Below, in pieces: positions 1 to 5,885 of a stretch of 5,975 nucleotides of DNA (its first letter is position 1; each line of letters opens with the position of its first letter). The notes under the pieces were generated by a model. The model was not told where the DNA came from. It did no database searches and worked only from the letters and a program-made list of their open reading frames with translations. Made by a program: the position numbers and the translations under genes. Source of the stretch: CAYFJO01 sp964343305 (GTDB lineage: Bacteria; Planctomycetota; Planctomycetia; Pirellulales; Pirellulaceae); NCBI GenBank assembly GCA_964343305.1, contig CAYFJO010000603.1, positions 1-5,975 on the forward strand, read 5' to 3'.

Positions 1-728
1 GGTGCGAGGATTTCCAACGCTCGTCGCAGGCCGCGAGCAAACTGTCGTTCAAGATCGTTGCGTGCGATCTGGGTGACTTGAAAATCTTGTAATACGAACG
101 GCGACTCATCGCGGACGGTCGCGTCGGAGATCCGCATCCGCACTTTGACGGCTTTGTACTCAAACGTCATCGTCTTCGCATCGTCAGCAAAGCGAACGAA
201 ATACTCATCCTTGACCGACCAGGTCTTGGCTTGGTCGTCATACTTTGGATTCGTCAAGCTGGTCAGCATCAGCGAAAGCATGTTGGTGTCGCCGGTCAGC
301 AACGGCAGGTAAACTCCCACCATGCTCCCTTGACCAGCCATTCGCTGAATCAAACCGCCGGGTGCGAGGTGATCCGTTTTGGAAACTTTGCCTTCGCCGA
401 CGTACGCCGTTTTGTGCAGCGGCAATAGGAGCGCCGTTCGATCGGGCCGCCGTTGGATCTTGATCCAGTACTCCTTGTGCCGGGCTTCAAAGTTACACGT
501 TTCCGCGCCGCTTTGGTCGAGCACCAGCGTGACCGATTGCGGCTTGTCTTTGACTTCGAAATCAATCTGGATGTCACAGCGATAAGCCATCGTCTTGCCA
601 GCAAGGCAATCGACAAAAGGCTGCAATGATTTGGAAAGTCGTTGGACATCCTTTTGCGGCGCGGCAGAAGCCGTGCCAAAAAGAAAAACAAAGACACACG
701 TCAGCGTAAATCGAGAAGTACGAATCAT
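1..728 (-). CDS. Secreted protein of unknown function, N-terminal part (runs off left edge)
   Basis: An uninterrupted minus-strand frame starts with ATG at 728-726 and stays open for 242 codons to the window edge, so the stop is outside. The start is supported by AAGGGAG about 9 nt upstream. Residues 1-22 form a clear Sec signal peptide: basic MIRTSR, a hydrophobic stretch rich in F, V and L, then a likely cleavage after Ala-Ser-Ala near residue 22. The mature part is soluble, with no membrane segment. It has alternating hydrophobic and polar stretches typical of beta strands (for example around residues 64-92 and 186-202) and two cysteines at 41 and 51. I do not recognise a family; a LolA-like beta fold is possible but unproven. 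The protein probably acts in the periplasm or outside the cell. It lies 467 bp downstream of the transporter gene, behind a palindromic element and its own possible promoter, so it is probably a separate transcription unit. Coding is likely; function is open. Confidence 0.8.
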   Translation of the reverse strand, partial: MIRTSRFTLTCVFVFLFGTASAAPQKDVQRLSKSLQPFVDCLAGKTMAYRCDIQIDFEVKDKPQSVTLVLDQSGAETCNFEARHKEYWIKIQRRPDRTALLLPLHKTAYVGEGKVSKTDHLAPGGLIQRMAGQGSMVGVYLPLLTGDTNMLSLMLTSLTNPKYDDQAKTWSVKDEYFVRFADDAKTMTFEYKAVKVRMRISDATVRDESPFVLQDFQVTQIARNDLERQFARGLRRALEILA

Positions 729-798
729 TCCTTTGATCTCCCTTAATTCATGGCTAGCAGAATAGTGCTGCATAAAGTCAGCGATGAGAACCGTGCGG

Positions 799-804
799 AT
801 TATA
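799..804 (-). promoter_or_regulatory. Candidate -10 box (TATAAT) for the secreted-protein gene
   Basis: The minus strand carries a perfect TATAAT at 804-799, about 70 nt upstream of the ATG at 728. This would place transcription start near 792 and give a leader of roughly 60 nt containing the AAGGGAG ribosome binding site. The sequence 17 nt further upstream (CTGCGG, 827-822) is a poor match to a -35 box, so the call rests on the -10 hexamer and its position alone. Confidence 0.35.
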
Positions 805-891
805 CACCCCGATCACTCTTTCCGCAGGGCAATTTGTTGTCCGATCTTCTGTAGCTTGGGTCTCCGACCTCACCATTACCCACCTTTCGCA

Positions 892-912
892 CCACCGACC
901 CTGTGTCGCTGG
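892..912. repeat. Small hairpin 1 of the palindromic element
   Basis: Arms CCACCGAC (892-899) and GTCGCTGG (905-912) flank the loop CCTGT. One C-C mismatch (895 with 909) breaks an otherwise perfect 8-bp stem. It shares its loop with hairpin 2 and sits just inside the left outer arm. Confidence 0.7.
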
Positions 913-956
913 ACGAGTGATTGAATGGCTACCAACGCGAAACACACGAGGTTTTT

Positions 957-985
957 GGCTCCACCGACCCTGTGTCGGTGGAGCC
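957..985. repeat. Small hairpin 2 of the palindromic element, perfect 12-bp stem
   Basis: Arms GGCTCCACCGAC (957-968) and GTCGGTGGAGCC (974-985) are perfectly complementary around the loop CCTGT. This is the longest perfect stem in the window. T-rich sequence precedes it on the plus strand and no U-tract follows it on either strand, so it is not a standard Rho-independent terminator. Confidence 0.85.
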
Positions 986-1016
986 GCGACTGCCCCGCTA
1001 GCCACGTGAGTCGTCG

Positions 1017-1041
1017 CTCCACCGACGCGGGGTCAGTGGAG
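1017..1041. repeat. Small hairpin 3 of the palindromic element
   Basis: Arms CTCCACCGAC (1017-1026) and GTCAGTGGAG (1032-1041) flank the loop GCGGG. There is one A-C mismatch (1035 with 1023). It is the mirror partner of hairpin 2; its loop read on the minus strand (CCCGC) differs from CCTGT by two transitions. Confidence 0.75.
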
Positions 1042-1081
1042 GCGTGGTCGAATTGGCTGTTTCGTAGCTTGCCAGTCATTT

Positions 1082-1106
1082 CTCCACCGACGCGGGGTCG
1101 GTGGAG
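1082..1106. repeat. Small hairpin 4 of the palindromic element, perfect 10-bp stem
   Basis: Arms CTCCACCGAC (1082-1091) and GTCGGTGGAG (1097-1106) are perfectly complementary around the loop GCGGG. It lies just inside the right outer arm and mirrors hairpin 1. It is the first strong hairpin after the transporter stop codon, but on the minus strand it is followed by AAATG rather than a T-run, so termination there would have to be Rho-dependent or absent. Confidence 0.8.
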
Positions 1107-1195
1107 GAAAAAATGTGGGTAATCGAGAGGTCGCCGACCCGCCCTACAGCTTCTGTTACGTGGCCGTCACTACGCAAGTTCGTTTACTCCGCTGG

Positions 1196-3001
1196 TTACG
1201 AATCAGCTTTTGTTTTTTCATCCGGCACAATCGGAATGGTGGCGTTGACCCCCAGAGCGGCGAGGCCCGAGATGCAAAAAGCGATCGCGCAGGTGATGAA
1301 CGCCAGATTCCAGTTTTGATGGGGAGCTTCGCCAACGATCCAAATCAAGACTGGCGGTGTCACGGCCGCGCCCAGATTGCCCCACATGTTGCCCCAACCA
1401 AGCACGGATCCGACATGTTTGCCGCCGACGTCCTGCATGAACGCCCACGACGCGCCAGTTCCCAAGTCGGTCGAAAACGCCACTACGGAAAACGCAGCCA
1501 CGGCCAGCCACGGCGACGGTTCAAACAGGCAACAGATATATGCTGCCATAGCGATGAATCGCGATAGCGACATCGGCAAAGCCCTCCCCCAACGAAGCCC
1601 GACGACGCGCACCATCAAATCCGTCAACTTTCCGCCCAACAACATGCCGAACCAACCAACGACCAGCGGTGTGAACGCCATCACGCCGCGCTGCTCGACC
1701 GGCACTTCATGGACCGTCGCCAGATAACGCGGTAGCCAGGTGACCAGGAACACCCAACCGACATTGGTACACCATTGCATCAAGCAGTTGAGCCACATGC
1801 TGGTGCTGGAAAGCAAATAGGACAGCGGAACTTTGCCAACTTCGCCGTCAGGGCTGCCGGAGGTGGCAGGTCGACCTACTTGAATCTCATCTTGCTCCGC
1901 TTCGTTGCACGCAGGATGGTCCACCGGACGATCTCGCACTACCCACCAAAAGATCAGTGCCACAAAAATGCCAACCACGCCGTAGCTCAACATCACATAA
2001 CGCCAACCCTTGCCATAGATTTTTCGGATGGACTCTGGATACACGGCTTCCAACGCCAGACGATTCAATCGCTCGATTTGGTTCCGCGTGAGTTGGCTAC
2101 GATCCTGGCGGGCCAATCTTTTGGCTTCCTGCGAGAGAGGCAGCGAATGGAGTTCATCGGCCGTGAACAAATCCGGTTTTCGCAACGCAATCGCTAGATC
2201 GGTGACAATCGCGTTGATGTCAACGTTTTGTGGCGTTGGAATAGACACTGCGGCGATGCCTTTCTTCGTTCCTTCTTTCTTCGCCTCGGCCCTTGCTGCT
2301 TCCAGGGCTTTATCATAGGCAGATGCCGTTCGATGAATGTCTTCAACTGGTCGGCCGGTAAGCTGACCCAAGATGTGATGGCCAACCGTGTAGGTAATGT
2401 CCTCTTCTTTCGCCTGCGGTTCATTTGCTGACCCGCCTTTGCCGAACGTCATTTCGTGGCAAAGCCGCGGCACGTCGAGCAGGTCGTCGGATTTTGGAAT
2501 GGACGAAACGCTCGCAGGGACGAACTGCACGATCAATAGCGCCGTGAGAATGGGTGCCAGTGCGCCGCCGATTCGTCCACCGAATGCAATAACGCTGCTT
2601 GCCGAACCACGTCCGGAGAACGGCACCCACTTGCTGACCAGGTTGGCACTCGTCGGATATGCACCAGCTTGACCGATGCCGAAACCCAGTCGCAAGAACA
2701 GCAACGCGCTAAAGACGCTGGCCGCGCCGGTCAGTCCCGTGAACAAAGACCACAACAGGATGTAGATCGTCAGCATCATGCGTCCGCCGAATCGGTCGGT
2801 CAGCCAGCCTGACGGGACTTGCCCCAGCGCGTACGTCCAAAAGAAGGCGCTGAGCATCCAGCCGACTTGCGTGTCGGTCAGTCCCAAATCTTCTTTGATG
2901 AATATCTCGGCAAACGAAATGCAAAACCGATCGAGATACAACAAAACCGCCATCAACATCGTGACGGCGACAACCCGGTATCGAATATAACTGGCAGGCA
3001 T
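1196..3001 (-). CDS. MFS transporter, anion:cation symporter (sugar-acid) type, with enlarged TM5-TM6 loop
   Basis: This 601-residue inner-membrane protein probably imports an organic or sugar acid with protons. Twelve membrane segments can be placed at about 9-32, 45-67, 74-93, 96-118, 132-162, 333-355, 400-427, 438-464, 473-494, 498-520, 531-556 and 564-585. Family marks are LYLDR in TM1, the loop 2-3 motif GWLTDRFGGR (65-74), GIGQAGAYP in TM4, and WRYV..RDRP around TM6; these resemble hexuronate, glucarate and galactonate carriers. Such proteins usually have about 430-450 residues. The excess is a hydrophilic, Lys/Glu-rich insert at about 163-332, in a loop expected to face the periplasm. 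The ATG at 3001 is preferred because AAGGA lies 5 nt upstream; the ATG at 3007 is the alternative. The gene starts 22 nt after the upstream enolase-family stop, which implies an operon. The substrate is not determinable; the family is fairly certain. Confidence 0.88.
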   Translation of the reverse strand: MPASYIRYRVVAVTMLMAVLLYLDRFCISFAEIFIKEDLGLTDTQVGWMLSAFFWTYALGQVPSGWLTDRFGGRMMLTIYILLWSLFTGLTGAASVFSALLFLRLGFGIGQAGAYPTSANLVSKWVPFSGRGSASSVIAFGGRIGGALAPILTALLIVQFVPASVSSIPKSDDLLDVPRLCHEMTFGKGGSANEPQAKEEDITYTVGHHILGQLTGRPVEDIHRTASAYDKALEAARAEAKKEGTKKGIAAVSIPTPQNVDINAIVTDLAIALRKPDLFTADELHSLPLSQEAKRLARQDRSQLTRNQIERLNRLALEAVYPESIRKIYGKGWRYVMLSYGVVGIFVALIFWWVVRDRPVDHPACNEAEQDEIQVGRPATSGSPDGEVGKVPLSYLLSSTSMWLNCLMQWCTNVGWVFLVTWLPRYLATVHEVPVEQRGVMAFTPLVVGWFGMLLGGKLTDLMVRVVGLRWGRALPMSLSRFIAMAAYICCLFEPSPWLAVAAFSVVAFSTDLGTGASWAFMQDVGGKHVGSVLGWGNMWGNLGAAVTPPVLIWIVGEAPHQNWNLAFITCAIAFCISGLAALGVNATIPIVPDEKTKADS

Positions 3002-3023
3002 GAGCATCCTTGGAGGGGGGCGG

Positions 3024-4007
3024 CTAGGTCGCTGCAAATCGCGCCACCGCATCGCGATCCAAATCGATTCCAAGTCCCGGTTTGTCGGGGATCTTTAAGC
3101 AACCATCGTTATCAAGCGTGAATGGCTCGGTGATGATGTCCTCGATGTAAGGCGCGGGGGTCAAGTATTCGACGTATTTGGCGACGGGAATCGCCGCCGC
3201 GAGATGCAAGTCGGCCGCCAGTCCGATCGCGGTATTCCAACCGTGGCTGACAAAGCCGATGTTGTGATCCTGCGCCATCCAGGCGATCCTCCGAGCTTCG
3301 GTCAATCCGCCGCACTTGGTTGCGTCCGTTTGGACAATGTCGAGCGCCCCGCGCTGGATCCACGGCATGAACGATTGTCGCCGCGTCAAGACTTCACCGC
3401 CCGTGATGGGAACGGGCGAATGCTCTCGCAGACGAATGAACCCCTCGATGTCATCCGGCGGCAAGGCCTCTTCGAACCACCCAACGTTGTACTCGGCCAG
3501 CATCTGCGAAGTTCTCAACGCCCATTTATATCCGTGCGGCCAAAACTGTTCGCTGCCACCCGCGTCGACGAGAATGTCGATCTCTTCGCCGACCGTGTCC
3601 CGGGCCGTCTTCACGAGCAACTCGTCGAACTTCGCATCCCGCCGGCCAAACGGACGCCAACCCAGTTTGATCGCCCGAAATCCACGAGAGACGACGGCGG
3701 CAAGATTCTCAGCCAACGGTTTCGGCTCATCAAACAGAATCGACGCGTAAGGTTTGATCTTTCGCCGATAGTAGCCGCCCAGCAAACGCGCGACAGGCTG
3801 CCCAGTAACTTTGCCAAGCAAATCCCACAGGGCGATATCGATCCCCGAGATGACATGTTCCAACGTCCCGCCGCGACCCTGCCAAAAACTGCTTTGCCGC
3901 AATTTCTCACTGACTCGCTCGGGCTCAATCGCCGATTCGTTCTGCCAATGTTGTCGAAGCGTTTCGACGCCCGCTTCGACCAACGCGGCATTCGTAAACA
4001 CGCTGCC
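3024..4007 (-). CDS. Mandelate racemase/muconate lactonizing enzyme-like protein (enolase superfamily), N-terminus in assembly gap
   Basis: The 327 visible residues, numbered from the gap edge, contain the whole barrel domain of an enolase-superfamily enzyme; it probably dehydrates or epimerises an acid sugar in the cytoplasm. Visible marks are the capping-domain motif ISGIDIALWD (53-62), AIKLGW with Lys114, metal ligands Asp148 (LVDAG), Glu179 (WFEEAL) and Glu205 (TGGEVL), Asp228 and Lys231 (QTDATKCGG), the likely base His255 (SHGWNT), and Glu280. The His-Asp pair is typical of the mandelate racemase subgroup. The usual KxK is KxG here, so the second lysine base is missing, which points to His-based chemistry. 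About 50-60 N-terminal residues should lie in the N run. The gene ends with TAG at 3026-3024, 22 nt before the transporter start. The superfamily is secure; the substrate is unknown. Confidence 0.88.
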   Translation of the reverse strand, partial: GSVFTNAALVEAGVETLRQHWQNESAIEPERVSEKLRQSSFWQGRGGTLEHVISGIDIALWDLLGKVTGQPVARLLGGYYRRKIKPYASILFDEPKPLAENLAAVVSRGFRAIKLGWRPFGRRDAKFDELLVKTARDTVGEEIDILVDAGGSEQFWPHGYKWALRTSQMLAEYNVGWFEEALPPDDIEGFIRLREHSPVPITGGEVLTRRQSFMPWIQRGALDIVQTDATKCGGLTEARRIAWMAQDHNIGFVSHGWNTAIGLAADLHLAAAIPVAKYVEYLTPAPYIEDIITEPFTLDNDGCLKIPDKPGLGIDLDRDAVARFAAT

Positions 4008-4107
4008 NNNNNNNNNNNNNNNNNNNNNNNNNNNNNNNNNNNNNNNNNNNNNNNNNNNNNNNNNNNNNNNNNNNNNNNNNNNNNNNNNNNNNNNNNNNNN
4101 NNNNNNN
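4008..4107. other. Assembly gap (100 N)
   Basis: Exactly 100 consecutive N residues, the conventional placeholder for a scaffold gap of unknown size. It must hold the C-terminus of the PLP enzyme, any spacer, the ribosome binding site and the first 50 or so codons of the enolase-family gene. That needs more than 150 bp, so the real gap is probably longer than drawn. The placeholder happens to preserve reading frame, which creates a false fused reading frame across it. Confidence 0.97.
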
Positions 4108-5774
4108 CTGAACCCGTCCACGATCGGATCGATTGCCAAGCGTGCCGCATTGATGAAGTGGGCAATCAGGTCTTTCGGGTCTTCGTCGCCAACGGCGAAG
4201 CGAATCGTGGTCGGGCGGATACCGCTTTCGGCGAGGGCGGTTTCGTCTAGCTCCGAATGGGTTGTCAGCGCGGGGCAACTGATGATAGTGTTCGATTGGC
4301 CGAGGCTGATCATGTGGGCGAACGTTGGGGATAACGTGTCGAAGAAGCGTTGGAACGCCTGGCGTGGAACGTCGTCCATGTCGATCGTGAACAGCGGGGC
4401 GGGCAGGCCGAAGCGGGAGAGTTTTTCTCGCAGGGCGAAGTTTGCGTTGGAAGGAAGGGCACTGCAATGGACGTTGATTTTGGGATGGGCATCGAAGAAG
4501 CGGGCCAAGATCTCGGTGTTGATGCACTTGGCCAACATGCGCACGGTCAACGTCTTCATGCCTTGGATCACTTCGTAGGCCGAGTCGGCGTTGAGGAACG
4601 CGCCTTTGACGTAGTACACGTTCCAGAACATCGTTTCGTTCCACTGCCGGCCGGCGGCGGATTCGCCTTTGGGGATGAACATGTCTTCGTTGCGAGCGAT
4701 GACGACGCCGGCAATCGTGGAACCCGTGCCCGACAAATCCTTGGTGTAGCTGTGAATGACAAAGTCGGGACGCTCGTCGGGATCGTCGCGCTGCAGCGGC
4801 TGGACAAGGAATGGCGTGCCGACCGTTGAATCGACAATGACGCGAGCATCCACCTCGTGTGCCCGCCGGCAAATCGCCGGAACATCAAGGAAGTCGCCAT
4901 GCGGGTTACAAGGCGATTCGAGATAGACGTACACGCGCCGTCCGGCAGCGAGCCGATCCGCATATTGTTCTTGGACACCTCGCCAGCAGGCTTCGAATTC
5001 GTCAACTCCGTAACCATCGAACGTCTCGACAGCGATTTCCAAGTTGCCTGGCTTGGCGTACCAATCGTGAATCAACTGGTGAGCGCCGCCGTAGATGTTG
5101 CGACTGCTGATCAACACGTCGTCACGGCCCAGCACGTGCGCTAACACGCCGTCGATCGCTGCCATGCCGCTGCTGAAATTCCAGGCGAAGTATTCACTTG
5201 CGTATGGTCCGGCTTCGAGGTCGACCACATAATTTGCCAGCGAAACGGACGTCGGGTTCAACAACCGCGAGTAGATTTCCAACAACAGCTCTTTGCCTTT
5301 GAAAGCATCTTCAATCCATTCGGCGCAGGCGTAGACGTACGTCGCTGTGCGAGCAATGACTGGCGTGGCGGAAAACAGCGCGGTGACATTGTCGAAAACG
5401 GCGTAGGGACCTTTTGCCGTCTGCGTCGAGTAGCTGTAGTTCAACGACTGGTAGCTGCGACGAAATGAATGCTGGAGCGTGTCGAGCAGTTTTGCGAGTT
5501 GGAACGACAGGAACTTTTTGGCGTTGAACCAGGCGATGCGATCCGCGCGATCGAGCCCGTTCATCGAGTCGATCGTGTGACTCCACAGTTGCTCCAGGTC
5601 GGAGTTGGTTTCGTACATGCGATCCGTGATGCGCAGCAACGTCTTGCCGAAGTCGCTGTCAGCATCGATGCCGAAGTGAGCGAGCTGCTCTTCGGCCAGG
5701 GCGGCGGCGTTGTCGGCTTGCGTGGTGTTGCGCAGCGGTGATAGTTTTCTCATCGAGACTGAATTCTTTTTCAC
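4108..5774 (-). CDS. PLP-dependent enzyme, Cys/Met metabolism (trans-sulfuration) family, with long N-terminal extension; C-terminus in gap
   Basis: 555 residues are visible from a GTG start at 5774, chosen because AAGGAG (5788-5783) lies 8 nt upstream and because the frame further upstream only reads through an intergenic repeat. Residues from about 137 match the fold-type I trans-sulfuration family: PVIARTATYVY at the start, then EIYSRLLNPT with Tyr168 and Arg170 (cofactor phosphate), NFSSGMAAI (199-207), IYGG with Tyr228, ESPCNP (286-291), VIVDST with Asp315, HSYTK with the PLP-binding Lys345, and a late Arg525 in TTIRFAVGDEDPKDLI. Family members include cystathionine gamma-synthase, gamma- and beta-lyases and methionine gamma-lyase, usually about 400 residues. 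The first 135 or so residues are extra, mostly charged and helical, with no signal peptide. It is a cytoplasmic lyase or transferase whose substrate cannot be told. It is probably the first gene of the operon. The family is sure; the exact reaction is not. Confidence 0.88.
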
Positions 5775-5782
5775 GTCGATCG

Positions 5783-5788
5783 CTCCTT
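5783..5788 (-). promoter_or_regulatory. Ribosome binding site that sets the GTG start of the PLP enzyme
   Basis: AAGGAG on the minus strand (5788-5783) is followed by an 8-nt spacer and then GTG AAA AAG at 5774. No comparable site precedes the in-frame ATG at 5753 or the in-frame GTG at 5906, so this site decides the start. Confidence 0.75.
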
Positions 5789-5804
5789 GACTGAATCCCC
5801 GATC

Positions 5805-5822
5805 CAATTGTTCGCACAATTG
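5805..5822. promoter_or_regulatory. Perfect 7-bp dyad upstream of the operon, candidate operator
   Basis: CAATTGT (5805-5811) and ACAATTG (5816-5822) are perfect inverted copies around the 4-nt centre TCGC. The dyad lies 16 nt upstream of the ribosome binding site of the PLP gene, in the position of an operator or a small leader hairpin. The TTGT-N4-ACAA core resembles sites bound by dimeric helix-turn-helix regulators such as GntR-type proteins, but no regulator gene is visible in the window. Confidence 0.35.
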
Positions 5823-5823
5823 C

Positions 5824-5885
5824 CCTCGTAGGGCAAGCGTCCTCGTTTGCCGAAACGTACAAGCGGGGACGCTTATGCTACGAAG
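5824..5885. repeat. Imperfect intergenic inverted repeat, 26-bp arms
   Basis: The left arm 5824-5849 and the right arm 5860-5885 match at 20 of 26 positions when one is reverse-complemented, around a 10-nt loop (5850-5859). The shared core on both arms reads AAGCGTCC followed by a pyrimidine-rich CG stretch and TTG. Mismatches are mostly transitions. From memory, this resembles dispersed intergenic palindromes in Rhodopirellula-like genomes; this was not checked. It sits in the leader or promoter region of the operon. Confidence 0.65.

Larger units (their letters stand above)
849..1149. repeat. 301-bp imperfect palindromic element with four nested hairpins
   Basis: The outer arms 849-887 and 1111-1149 are inverted copies matching at 31 of 39 positions when one is reverse-complemented, beginning CTGTAG and ending CTACAG. 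The symmetry continues inward. Small hairpins centred near 902, 971, 1029 and 1094 pair off about a common centre at 998-1000, where the self-complementary GCTAGC (997-1002) sits. The linkers between the hairpins are also recognisably inverted copies: GCTAC and CGAAACA occur in both halves. The element has no convincing reading frame. It could be a MITE-like non-autonomous element, a merged array of REP-type palindromes, or a structured RNA. CTT flanks it on both sides (846-848 and 1150-1152), part of a longer direct repeat CTTCTGT (846-852 and 1150-1156), which might be a target duplication. Confidence 0.8.

Noticed and set aside
350..697. Minus-strand 115-codon frame inside the left-edge gene
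   Set aside because: It overlaps the signal-peptide-bearing frame in another phase and gives an Arg/Ser-rich product with no family features.
892..1106. CRISPR array
   Set aside because: Repeated units are palindromes with 5-nt loops, spaced irregularly (69, 58 and 65 nt) and arranged in mirror order rather than as identical direct repeats; no cas gene is present.
957..1106. Rho-independent terminators for the transporter gene
   Set aside because: The stems are strong, but on the minus strand they are followed by A-rich rather than T-rich sequence, and no U-tract follows on the plus strand either.
778..1122. Small open frames on both strands in the intergenic region
   Set aside because: They run through the palindromic repeats, have no ribosome binding sites and translate to low-complexity Arg/Trp/Ser-rich peptides caused by the repeat sequence.
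3002..3073. Longer N-terminus for the MFS transporter from a TTG at 3073
   Set aside because: It would overlap the end of the enolase gene, adds a Pro/Arg-rich stretch before TM1, and lacks a ribosome binding site, whereas AAGGA precedes the ATG at 3001.
3204..4250. Long plus-strand open frame (348 codons) across the gap
   Set aside because: It is antisense to clear enolase and PLP coding sequence, includes the N run, and shows no recognisable domain.
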